Of a stretch of DNA of 64,000 nt, positions 1 through 7,315 are shown piece by piece. The translations under genes and the position numbers were made by a program. A model generated the notes under the pieces. It was not told the DNA's origin, searched no databases, and worked only from the letters and a program-made list of their open reading frames with translations. This DNA comes from an uncultured Phascolarctobacterium sp. GTDB taxonomy: Bacteria > Bacillota > Negativicutes > Acidaminococcales > Acidaminococcaceae. Each line of letters opens with the position of its first letter. The stretch's first letter is position 1. The stretch covers positions 1 through 64,000 of the forward strand of contig UQZN01000008.1 of assembly GCA_900545535.1 (NCBI GenBank), in the 5' to 3' direction.

Positions 1-266
1 AAAGTGGTTGGAAGGTGCGCCCGACAGCAGATATCGCTTATGTCTGGACGATGGGCGATAATGATAATGCTATGGGCATCACTGTACTGGGTATCAATGC
101 ACAGGACCGTTTGGGTTATGAGTTAATGGACAGCGGTTTCTTTGTAGGCCGCCTGGGACTGGAAGCCGAGAAGGATGACTGGACTTACGGCGTCAGCTAC
201 AGCTACCAGAAAGGCAGCGACGCACAGAGCAATAAATGGTTCGTTGATGTGAAATACAGTTTTTAA
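1..266 (+). CDS. C-terminal end of an outer-membrane beta-barrel protein (partial)
   Basis: Only the last 87 or so codons are present; the open frame runs off the left edge at base 3. The visible part alternates polar and aromatic/hydrophobic residues in short strands (GRLGLEAE, TYGVSYSYQ, KWFVDVKYSF) and ends in phenylalanine. This is the usual C-terminal signature of a barrel recognised by the BAM machinery. It fits an autotransporter-type or porin-like barrel in the outer membrane of a diderm Firmicute. A strong terminator follows. The passenger or N-terminal domain is outside the window, so the specific function cannot be named. Confidence 0.6.
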   Translation, partial: SGWKVRPTADIAYVWTMGDNDNAMGITVLGINAQDRLGYELMDSGFFVGRLGLEAEKDDWTYGVSYSYQKGSDAQSNKWFVDVKYSF

Positions 267-320
267 AAATTAGCAAACCTCAGTAAACATAATTTAAGAG
301 TTTTAATAATACAAAAAAGA

Positions 321-360
321 ACACCCGCATTGGTGATTACTCACTAATGCGGGTGTTTTA
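321..360. terminator. bidirectional intrinsic terminator
   Basis: A 16-bp stem (321-336 with 341-356, one G-T wobble) closes on a 4-base loop and is followed by TTTTA. On the other strand it is flanked by a T-run as well. It lies between the convergent barrel-protein gene and the UbiD-family gene and can serve both. Confidence 0.9.
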
Positions 361-377
361 TGTTTTCTGCTCAGTAC

Positions 378-1856
378 TTATTTTTTAAATAATTCAGGTA
401 CCCATTTTGCCGGGTCGACTTCTTTAAATTTGCTGCGCTCAAAGTGGTCTTTCAGTCCGAAAGGCACGGTGCAGTCAAAAATAGTTTTGCAGGAGATACC
501 TACATCACGCACAGAGGGCGAGAAGTCGGGGCGTTGGGAAGGATCGAGCGGATGACAGCGGACGCCGGGGATCGTGATAACGTCGACGTCGCCCTGGAAG
601 CGGGTATTCAAAGCCCACAGTACGTCATCGGTATCGAACAGATCAACGTCGTCGTCGACCAGAATAACGTGTTTCAGTTCCGAGAAAGCGGAGAAGGCAA
701 GCAAAGCAGCCTGTCTTTGGCGTCCTTCGTCAGGTGGAGCTTTTTTGACGAATTGGATAACTGCCATGTATTTGCCGCCGCCGGAGCAATGGGCATAGAC
801 GTTTTTAACGTTACCGGGCAGAGCTTTTTCGGTCATACCGAGGATAGATGCTTCGGTCGGGATACCTGCCATATTGACATGTTCTTCAGAAGGCCCGATA
901 CAGGATTGCATGATCGGGTCGCGGCGGTGGGTAACTGCTTTGACTTTGATCAGCGGGATCGCGGGTTTCATAGCGCCGGTATAGCCCGGGAATTCCGGCA
1001 TGGCTTTACCGGTGTTGGTGTTCTGGTCTTCGCGGACGCGTACGTCTGGCAGCAGTTCGCCTTCGATGACGTATTCAGCGCGGGCGATCGCTTTTTCGTT
1101 GATGGTTTTACATTGTACCAGCTGTACGCCTTCACCGCGCAGGCTGCCGGCGATGCTCAGTTCATTGAAGCCGAGCGGCGTTGTAGGCGGCTCGAAGCAG
1201 GCTGCGATCTCGATTGCGGGGTCAACACCGATGCTGATGGAGATCGGCATGGGTTTGCCTGCTTTTTCGTATTTCTGACGGAAGGTGTCTAAATGACGAC
1301 CGGGAACGAAATACATGGAAATTTCATCTTTGCTTTGCAGACACAGTCTGTGGATGGTAATATCCGTGTTGCCGTTTTCAGGATCGGTGCCGTAGCACAG
1401 GCCCATGGTAATGTACGGGCCGGCGTCTTCTTCAGTATTGGTCGGTGCCGGGATAAGCTTGCGAATATCGAAGCCTTCGTCAGTTGCCAGATGCACTACT
1501 TCCTGGCAGGGGGCCTGATCTGCGCCGACAACTACGGGTGGGATCGGGGTAGCAACGGAATCTTTTAAAAGGAAACCAAGTTTTTCAGGCTCGCAGCCCA
1601 GCAGGTGACCAACACGTTCACGGCTGGAAAGTACGCCGATAGCGACTTTAGCGTCGGGATGTCCTTTGACGTTATTGAAGATCATGGCAGGGCCCAGGCG
1701 GGTCGGGCGTTTGACGGTGCCTTTGGCGCCGACGTAGCGGTAAATGCCGGAGATCTCAGCCATCGGGTCTGCTTCGACATCGGTTTCTACCAATTGTCCG
1801 GGGATAGTACGCAGGTAATCAAGTGCGGAACGTAAATCATTGATTTTGGTTTTCAT
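378..1856 (-). CDS. UbiD-family (gallate/protocatechuate-type) decarboxylase, LpdC-like
   Basis: This 492-residue protein is a UbiD-family reversible non-oxidative decarboxylase that uses prenylated FMN. The length matches LpdC, the Lactobacillus plantarum gallate decarboxylase of about 490 residues. Seen: the family central region around ITIHRLCLQ (167-174), the PGRHLD segment (185-190) and the acidic stretch AEYVIEGELLPDVRVRED (260-277) that carries the family's active-site glutamates. An AGGAGG ribosome site lies just upstream of the ATG. A UbiX and an LpdD homolog lie 4-5 kb away on the other strand, so a hydroxybenzoate, protocatechuate, gallate or vanillate-like substrate is inferred. 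A role in ubiquinone synthesis is unlikely in this organism. Substrate specificity cannot be read from sequence. Confidence 0.88.
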   Translation of the reverse strand: MKTKINDLRSALDYLRTIPGQLVETDVEADPMAEISGIYRYVGAKGTVKRPTRLGPAMIFNNVKGHPDAKVAIGVLSSRERVGHLLGCEPEKLGFLLKDSVATPIPPVVVGADQAPCQEVVHLATDEGFDIRKLIPAPTNTEEDAGPYITMGLCYGTDPENGNTDITIHRLCLQSKDEISMYFVPGRHLDTFRQKYEKAGKPMPISISIGVDPAIEIAACFEPPTTPLGFNELSIAGSLRGEGVQLVQCKTINEKAIARAEYVIEGELLPDVRVREDQNTNTGKAMPEFPGYTGAMKPAIPLIKVKAVTHRRDPIMQSCIGPSEEHVNMAGIPTEASILGMTEKALPGNVKNVYAHCSGGGKYMAVIQFVKKAPPDEGRQRQAALLAFSAFSELKHVILVDDDVDLFDTDDVLWALNTRFQGDVDVITIPGVRCHPLDPSQRPDFSPSVRDVGISCKTIFDCTVPFGLKDHFERSKFKEVDPAKWVPELFKK

Positions 1857-2266
1857 AAATAGAAGCCTCCTTAAATTTCCTCAATAAAAAATAGTATTGA
1901 TAGGATACGAAAGAAACTGCCGCCTGTAAGAAAGTTGGAATGTTTTTGCGGAGACTGTTTTTTGCAATATCTAACAGTTTGCTGAACCGGCGCCGGAGCT
2001 GCACCAACCGGCGTCGGATTCCAGGCAGCGTTTCCTGTTACAAACATCATAATACTTTCAGCCACTGCAAGGCTATTCTAAATGACGAAGCTGTTGTGAC
2101 ATATTGGAAAGATAGGATCAGAGCATTGCTTTAAGGTAAAGTTTATGAACTTTTAATTCAATAAAGGCAAGACGTTATGCTGTATTGGAATAAGCCAAAG
2201 CTTATTTTTAACGTATAATCGAAGTAGATTAGGATGATATGGACCGCAAGAGGGCAGGTGAAGAAA
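1857..2266. promoter_or_regulatory. divergent control region between the UbiD-family gene and the first LysR gene
   Basis: This 410-bp gap holds no convincing gene; the short frames on both strands lack ribosome sites and family resemblance. Two copies of AACCGGCGYCGG lie at 1985-1996 and 2006-2017, 21 bp apart, in a GC-rich patch of otherwise AT-rich DNA. A perfect palindrome AATAAGC-CAAA-GCTTATT (2189-2206) overlaps the expected -35 area of a TATAAT at 2214-2219 that would serve the rightward LysR gene. No good TTGACA accompanies this -10. These are candidate LysR operator and activator sites, by inference. Confidence 0.5.
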
Positions 2267-3175
2267 ATGAATTTTAATCAGTTGAAATACTTTGTTGCGA
2301 TCGTGGAACAGGGAAGTTTCTGGGCGGCGGCGCTGGAAGAATATATTTCTCAGTCTTCACTGTCCAAGCAGATCAAGGCGCTGGAAAACGAGCTTGGAGT
2401 AGTGCTTTTTAACAGGAGCGGCAATAAAATAACATTGACAGAAGCCGGACAGTGCTTTTATGAATACGCTTTAAAGCTGCTGGAAATAAAAAACAGGATG
2501 CAGCAGGATTTGATGGATTTTAAAGAAACGCCGATCGAAGAGGTGAAGTTTGCCTCTATCCCTATCGTCAGTTCTTATAAAATATCGTTGTTGCTTTCTG
2601 AATTTCAAAAGGTCAATAAAAACCGGAAGCAGGTAGTCAACTATAATATTCTGGAAGAAGAGCAGAAAGACGTGCTGATGCTTCTGAAAAACGATAAAGT
2701 AGATTTTGCTTTTGTGCGCGACGGGTTTAATATGCTGCCCGATTATGAGCACCGTTTGTTCCTGACAGATGAGATCGGTTTGATCTGCTCGCAGGAAAGC
2801 GAATTGGCACAGCTGGAAAAATTTGATTTTTCGATGCTGCGGGATGAAAAGATCATTCTTATTTCACCTAAATCGGAAATCTACCGCCTGCTGATGGAAG
2901 AACTGCATAAGGTGAACAAGGAATGCAATGTGACAGCGACAATGACGCGGCACCGCAATGTTTTTTCGATGGTAGCCAATAATGTCGGCATTACTTTCTT
3001 CACTAAAAGGATGTTTGAAGAAGGGCATACGATCAAAGGTTTGAAATATGTACCTTTAGTTATGCCGATCTACAGTAATGTGTATATCGTCAAGCGTAAG
3101 GAAAAGGCTTTGAATGCGACTACGGAACGCTTTTGGGAATTTCTTTGCAGTAAGTATCAGGAATATCTGCTTTAA
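2267..3175 (+). CDS. LysR-family transcriptional regulator
   Basis: This is a 302-residue LysR-type regulator with an N-terminal winged helix-turn-helix (residues 1-60, core SQSSLSKQIKALENELG) followed by a periplasmic-binding-protein-like effector domain. The ATG at 2267 is chosen over an upstream in-frame ATG because it gives the family-typical start MNFNQLKYF and has AGGTGA just upstream. It is transcribed away from the UbiD-family gene, the classic position for a LysR activator of a divergent catabolic gene. It is a clear paralog of the next gene: both have NQLKYF, YISQSS, SKQIKALE and SIPxVSSY. The effector is unknown; an aromatic acid or a product is likely. Confidence 0.9.
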   Translation: MNFNQLKYFVAIVEQGSFWAAALEEYISQSSLSKQIKALENELGVVLFNRSGNKITLTEAGQCFYEYALKLLEIKNRMQQDLMDFKETPIEEVKFASIPIVSSYKISLLLSEFQKVNKNRKQVVNYNILEEEQKDVLMLLKNDKVDFAFVRDGFNMLPDYEHRLFLTDEIGLICSQESELAQLEKFDFSMLRDEKIILISPKSEIYRLLMEELHKVNKECNVTATMTRHRNVFSMVANNVGITFFTKRMFEEGHTIKGLKYVPLVMPIYSNVYIVKRKEKALNATTERFWEFLCSKYQEYLL

Positions 3176-3195
3176 AAGGAATGATAGATGTTATA

Positions 3196-3226
3196 AAAAA
3201 ACCACTGCGATGCAGTGGTTTTTATT
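3196..3226. terminator. bidirectional terminator between convergent LysR genes
   Basis: The stem AAACCACTGC / GCAGTGGTTT with a 3-base loop is flanked by an A-run on the left and a T-run on the right. It sits in the 50-bp gap between two LysR genes that converge, so it can end both transcripts. Confidence 0.85.
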
Positions 3227-4125
3227 TATTCCGGTTTTGGTTTTTTCTGCCAGAAATTCCAGAAATCTTTGGTGATCTTATTGAGTTTCCGGTTTTTCAG
3301 CTTGATCAGCGCCACATTGCTGGTAACTTCTTCCGTCAGGGGAATAGTAGTGATATGCGGGAACTGATGCAGATCGACCAGACTGTAAGGCAGCAGAGTG
3401 ATGTCGTTGGAGGTCTGCAGGATCTCCATCAATATTTTGTGACGGGTTGTAAGACATTTGGCGCGTTTTTCAACACCATACTTTTCAAAAGCTTTTCTTA
3501 CGATCGTATTGATTACCGATGAGGTATCGAGCAGTGAAAGCGGATAGGGAATAATATCTGTGGGAGAAATAGACGCTTTTACTGTCAGCGGGTGATTTTT
3601 ATTGCAGACCAGAACGAAAATATCTTTTTTATAAGGCATTATATCAAAGGCTTCAATATTTTCTAAATAGTCTGTGCGAACCAGGGCAATATCAATAGTA
3701 CCTTCAAAAAGTTCTTTCATAACACGCTGCTGATTGTTTTCGTGCATATCGATAACTACGTTGAGATTAGGGTTGTAATGATTGGTAAAATCGGCGATCA
3801 GTGCGCTGATACCATAGGATGAAACGACGGGGATCGAACCAAAACGAATAGTGTTGGATTTTTTGGTAGCAAATTCGTCCAGATAAAGCAGCATCTCGTT
3901 GTGCTGTTTGATAGTTGTTTCGGCGTATTTGGCAAATTCTGCGCCTATTTCTGTTAAATAGACTTTGGAATGTTCGCGTTTGAACAGGTCGACACCCAGT
4001 TCGGTTTCCAAAGCTTTTATCTGCTTCGACATTGATGATTGGGAAATATACATATCATCAGCAGCGTTTGAAAAGCTGCCTGTTTTAACAATGGCGAGAA
4101 AGTATTTTAACTGATTAAGATTCAT
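3226..4125 (-). CDS. LysR-family transcriptional regulator (paralog of the neighbour)
   Basis: This 299-residue LysR-type regulator begins MNLNQLKYFLAIV and has the DNA-binding core SQSSMSKQIKALETELG, then a substrate-binding domain with FGSIPVVSSYGIS. AAAGGCGGG precedes the ATG by about 10 bases. It is divergent from the transporter gene at 4560, mirroring the first LysR gene beside the UbiD-family gene. The pair therefore looks like a duplication in which each copy controls one half of the decarboxylase island. That division of labour is inference; cross-regulation is equally possible. The stop codon overlaps the end of the terminator shared with the convergent paralog. Confidence 0.9.
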   Translation of the reverse strand: MNLNQLKYFLAIVKTGSFSNAADDMYISQSSMSKQIKALETELGVDLFKREHSKVYLTEIGAEFAKYAETTIKQHNEMLLYLDEFATKKSNTIRFGSIPVVSSYGISALIADFTNHYNPNLNVVIDMHENNQQRVMKELFEGTIDIALVRTDYLENIEAFDIMPYKKDIFVLVCNKNHPLTVKASISPTDIIPYPLSLLDTSSVINTIVRKAFEKYGVEKRAKCLTTRHKILMEILQTSNDITLLPYSLVDLHQFPHITTIPLTEEVTSNVALIKLKNRKLNKITKDFWNFWQKKPKPE

Positions 4126-4559
4126 ATAATATCAACCCGCCTTTCTGTACTGGTTAATAATTGGATAGCATCGTTGAACAAGTTAAATTGCGATAAGGGA
4201 ACATAACTGCTTTCCATTTAAATTATATTCGATTTTGGTATTTACACATATTCGAGTATGGAATACAAACTTGCGGCTTTGGAAATTCCTAACAAGAATG
4301 ACGTGTTTATTTAACTGAATTGCCTTTTGAACGGGCTGGTTCTATGATGAAAAGCAAGAAAGAGTTTTGCTGGAGATAAAAGGCAGGGAGGCGAAAAAGA
4401 TCTACTAAGAGCTGTGGAAAGCTCGATTCTCAAGTATAATGATATGCTATGACTTAATAAATTGCAATAATTATATTTGCTGCACATGAATTTAATTATT
4501 GAGAGAGATAGTTTATTGGTTGTAGATGGTTGAAATCGTAAGAGATAGGAGGTTTTATT
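4126..4559. promoter_or_regulatory. divergent control region between the second LysR gene and the DASS transporter
   Basis: This 434-bp AT-rich gap has no gene. An imperfectly placed but exact inverted repeat TATTC-N7-GAATA lies at 4249-4265; its inner ATTC-N7-GAAT has the T-N11-A geometry typical of LysR boxes. A second copy of ATATTCGA occurs about 25 bp upstream (4225-4233). A TATAAT at 4435-4440 lacks a good -35 partner. A strong ribosome site (AGGAGG) precedes the GTG start at 4560. The boxes are candidates only. Confidence 0.45.
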
Positions 4560-5948
4560 GTGAAACTGAATAAAGCAAGGATTGGATTTATTTTAGGCAT
4601 CATCGTAGCGCTGCTTATTGGTACGGCTGATATCCCCGGACTGGCCAGAAACGGTCAGATCTGTATGGCGCTTTCGTTTATGACGGTAATCTTCTGGGGC
4701 TTTCAAATTGCTCAGCCGGGTTATACTTCAGGACTTTATTTATTGTTACTGGCAGTTTTTGGTGTTGAAAAACCAGGACTTATTTTTTCGACCTGGACCG
4801 GGCCGATGATGTTTTTGATCGTGGGTGCGTATCTGATAGCCGGCGCGGTTAAGGAGTCGGGACTTGGTGAACGTATCGCTTATAAATTTATTATTTCGTA
4901 TGTAACTTCGTTTAAGAGTATTATCGTGGCGATTTTTGTTCTTACTTTTATCCTCAGTCTTTTGATCCCGCATCCCTGGCCGCGTGCATTTTTGATCATG
5001 TCGGTTATGGCGGTCGTTATCAAGAGTGCTAATATCCCCAGAGAAGATGCGGTCAAGATCGGTTTTACCGTTTTTGCTTCGTCTGTTCCTGTTTCGTTGA
5101 TTTTCCTGACCGGCGACGCTACGATCAGCCCGCTGGCAGTTCAATCTTCCGGTGTTCCCTTGGGCTGGCTGGGCTGGTTCAAGCTGATGGGGCCTCCCAG
5201 TATCATCGTCAGTATCATTACTTGCTTCATGATTTTGTTCCTGTTCAAACCAACGCAGGAAGTACATGTTAATAAAGATGATATGCGTGAGAAATTAGCA
5301 GGTTTGGGACCAATGAGCGGTAAAGAAAAACGTACTGCTTTCTGGGTAACCCTGGCAATCATCTTGTGGATGACTGATACCCTGCACGGCGTTGATATTG
5401 GTTGGGTAACGCTTTTTATCGCTATGGCGATGAGTATGCCTTTGATCGGCGAGATTTTGACGCCTGCCAGCTGGAACGGTGTGCCGCTGCATGTTTTGAT
5501 CTTCTTGACTGCTGCTGTTGCTATCGGACGCGTTGGCGGCGCTACCGGCATGAACGCCTGGATCGCTCAGACCGTATTACCGGGAACTGTACCAACTGAT
5601 CCGTATATCCTGGTAGCGTTTATCACTACTGTTTCCATCATTATCCATATGCTGCTGGGCAGTGTTATCGCGGTTATGGGCATCATTATTCCGGCCATGA
5701 TCACTTTTACCAGCCAGATGGGTATCACGCCGTTAGTACCGGCATTGATCGCTTATTCGGCAGTTGCTTCTCACTATGTACTGCCTTTCCAGCATTTGAA
5801 TATGCTGGTCGGTATGGGTGAAGATAACGGTATGTATACGCAGAAGGAAACGATCAGGCTGGGTATTCCGTTCATCATCGTTATTTATGTAATGACAGTA
5901 CTGATCGAAGTTCCGTATTGGTCGCTGTTAGGTTTGTTCGATAAATAA
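4560..5948 (+). CDS. DASS/SLC13-family anion (carboxylate) transporter
   Basis: This is a 462-residue inner-membrane protein with about 11-12 hydrophobic segments and the two-fold layout of the divalent anion:sodium symporter family. That family moves di- and monocarboxylates, often with Na+. Seen: a first re-entrant/helix region near HPWPRAFLIM (residues 140-150) and its second-half counterpart near GSVIAVMGIIIPAM (375-390). The canonical SNT motifs of the family are not intact, so the substrate may differ from succinate or citrate. Start is GTG with an AGGAGG site 8 bases upstream. It is the first gene of an apparent operon with ubiX and lpdD, which suggests it imports the aromatic acid for the UbiD enzyme or exchanges it for product (inference). 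Confidence 0.82.
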   Translation: MKLNKARIGFILGIIVALLIGTADIPGLARNGQICMALSFMTVIFWGFQIAQPGYTSGLYLLLLAVFGVEKPGLIFSTWTGPMMFLIVGAYLIAGAVKESGLGERIAYKFIISYVTSFKSIIVAIFVLTFILSLLIPHPWPRAFLIMSVMAVVIKSANIPREDAVKIGFTVFASSVPVSLIFLTGDATISPLAVQSSGVPLGWLGWFKLMGPPSIIVSIITCFMILFLFKPTQEVHVNKDDMREKLAGLGPMSGKEKRTAFWVTLAIILWMTDTLHGVDIGWVTLFIAMAMSMPLIGEILTPASWNGVPLHVLIFLTAAVAIGRVGGATGMNAWIAQTVLPGTVPTDPYILVAFITTVSIIIHMLLGSVIAVMGIIIPAMITFTSQMGITPLVPALIAYSAVASHYVLPFQHLNMLVGMGEDNGMYTQKETIRLGIPFIIVIYVMTVLIEVPYWSLLGLFDK

Positions 5949-5971
5949 TTTTTCTTAAAGGAGGGCTGGAG

Positions 5972-6535
5972 ATGCGTCTGATCGTTGGTATTTCCGGAGC
6001 CAGCGGGGTCGTTTTAGGCTATGAGATGCTGAAGGCTTTAAAACTGATCCCAGATTGTGAAGTCCACTTAGTTGTAACTGAAGGTGCAGTTAAAAATTTT
6101 GAGTGTGAAACGGAGCTTACCGTACAGGAGGTCTGCGCTCTGGCCGATGTTGTTCACAGTAATAAAAATATGGCTGCCAGCATTTCCAGCGGCTCGTTTA
6201 AAACTGACGGGATGATCGTTATACCCTGCAGTATGAAAACAGTCGCCGGGATCGCAGCCGGGTATGCTGATAATCTGCTGCTGCGTTCTGTCGATGTTTG
6301 CCTGAAGGAGGGCAGAAAGGTGGTCATCGTACCGCGCGAGATGCCTTTGAGCAGGCTGCATCTGCGGAATATCAAGGAAGCTGCCGATTACGGCTGCATC
6401 GTAGTGCCGCCGATGCTGACTTTTTACAACGGGTCAAATTCGGTCGAAAAACAGATGCAGCACATCATCGGGAAAGTCCTGATGCAGTTTGGCATTGATT
6501 ATAAGCATTTTGTGGCATGGAAAGGAGAGGACTGA
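5972..6535 (+). CDS. ubiX: UbiX flavin prenyltransferase (LpdB-like)
   Basis: This 187-residue flavoprotein attaches a dimethylallyl group to FMN, making the prenyl-FMN cofactor of UbiD-family decarboxylases. Seen: the N-terminal GISGASGV flavin-binding loop (residues 6-13), the SMKTVAGIAAG segment (about 88-98) and a PREMPLSRLHLRN block (about 116-128), all family hallmarks. Length fits the family (185-200). An AAAGGAGG site precedes the ATG. It sits 23 bp after the transporter and 1 bp before the LpdD-like gene, so co-transcription is almost certain. It presumably activates the UbiD-family enzyme at 378-1856. Confidence 0.95.
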   Translation: MRLIVGISGASGVVLGYEMLKALKLIPDCEVHLVVTEGAVKNFECETELTVQEVCALADVVHSNKNMAASISSGSFKTDGMIVIPCSMKTVAGIAAGYADNLLLRSVDVCLKEGRKVVIVPREMPLSRLHLRNIKEAADYGCIVVPPMLTFYNGSNSVEKQMQHIIGKVLMQFGIDYKHFVAWKGED

Positions 6536-6536
6536 A

Positions 6537-6923
6537 ATGCAGGCGAAGTCTTTTTCCTTAGGTGCGGAAGCGTATTTACTGGAAGCGATGGCAGTACGCT
6601 GCGGTGACGATCTGACAGTCGTTATCGGAGGCGGCGAAAAGCAGCATATCGGCGCTGTCGCTGTAGGCGTGCCGCGCCCCAGCTTAAAAGATAAAAATGT
6701 AGTTTCTTCTTCGGCATCAGTCTTGTGCCTGACGGGGCATAAGGAAGATCTGCTGGCCCGCAGCGCCGCTTTAGAGCTGGCTAAGCTGCTTGGACATACG
6801 GTCACTGTGACTGTGGGGCTGCATATCGACGATGCGCCGGCAGCTGCGATCTCGCTGCTGGAAGAAAATTTTCAAGAGCTGTTACGGCAGATATGTCATT
6901 GGGCTGTTTCTGCTAAACAATAA
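6537..6923 (+). CDS. lpdD: LpdD-like prenylated-flavin chaperone
   Basis: This small protein has 128 residues. The ATG at 6537 is chosen because it follows GGAGAGG and lies 1 bp past the ubiX stop; the longer frame runs back into ubiX. It matches my recollection of LpdD, the third component of gallate decarboxylase systems, about 128 residues, thought to help prenyl-FMN handling. Seen: VVIGGGEKQHIGAVAVGVPRP near residues 24-44 and a hydrophobic/acidic C-terminal half. The order ubiX-lpdD with the UbiD gene elsewhere repeats the arrangement described for L. plantarum lpdB-lpdD and the distant lpdC. Assignment rests on family recall plus context. Confidence 0.78.
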   Translation: MQAKSFSLGAEAYLLEAMAVRCGDDLTVVIGGGEKQHIGAVAVGVPRPSLKDKNVVSSSASVLCLTGHKEDLLARSAALELAKLLGHTVTVTVGLHIDDAPAAAISLLEENFQELLRQICHWAVSAKQ

Positions 6924-6947
6924 GTTTACACCTCAATTCCTCCATCT

Positions 6948-6986
6948 TTGGAAGCGGGCGGGAAGAGCAAGCTCGCCTGCTTCCAA
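6948..6986 (+). terminator. hairpin after lpdD, possible terminator
   Basis: A 13-bp stem (6948-6960 with 6974-6986, one wobble) with a 13-base loop follows the lpdD stop by 25 bp. There is no T-run on the plus strand (six A follow), so it may stabilise the 3' end or act as a weak terminator. Confidence 0.4.
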
Positions 6987-7046
6987 AAAATCAGTCAGTG
7001 TCAGACGGTACGCTGTTTGTTCACAGGAAGTTCGCTTTTAAAAAAT

Positions 7047-7075
7047 TGACGCTGTGAATATTTTATGCTATATTT
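7047..7075 (+). promoter_or_regulatory. promoter of the riboflavin operon
   Basis: TTGACG (7047-7052), 17-bp spacer, TATATT (7070-7075), with TGC directly before the -10 (extended -10). It lies 25 bp upstream of the FMN riboswitch. Confidence 0.8.
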
Positions 7076-7099
7076 AAAAGGTAATTGAATACGGTAGCC

Positions 7100-7212
7100 T
7101 TTGGGGCAGGGTGCGATTCCCTACCGGCGGTTATAGTCCGCGAGCTTCTTCGGGAGCATGATCCGGTGTGATTCCGGTACCGACAGTACAGTCTGGATGA
7201 GAAAAGGCGGCT
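7100..7212 (+). ncRNA. FMN riboswitch (RFN element)
   Basis: The conserved blocks of the RFN aptamer are all present in order: GGGGCAGGGTG, ATTCCCTACCGGCGGT, a GTCCGCGAGC step, TGATCCGGTGTGATTCCGGTACCGACAGT and ACAGTCTGGATGAGA. It heads the riboflavin biosynthesis genes, its usual target in Firmicutes. FMN binding is expected to favour the downstream terminator and shut the operon. Confidence 0.96.
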
Positions 7213-7230
7213 ATGAGTTTGTTTTGCGAG

Positions 7231-7269
7231 CCATAGACAAAACCCCCAAAGGTTTTGCCTGTGGTTTTT
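7231..7269 (+). terminator. riboswitch expression-platform terminator
   Basis: A 14-bp stem with one mismatch and one wobble (7231-7244 with 7251-7264), loop CCCAAA, then TTTTT. It lies between the aptamer and ribD, the right place for FMN-controlled attenuation. Confidence 0.88.
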
Positions 7270-7315
7270 CTAATTTCAGGGCAGGAACCGTAACTTGCTT
7301 GAAGAAGGTGACTTG

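Noticed and set aside
444..1292. 282-codon open frame on the plus strand opposite the UbiD-family gene
   Set aside because: It lies wholly antisense to a well-supported gene, has no ribosome site and gives low-complexity, family-less protein.
1871..2134. Two short frames (64 codons each, opposite strands) in the UbiD-LysR gap
   Set aside because: No ribosome sites, overlap each other on opposite strands, and sit in the control region.
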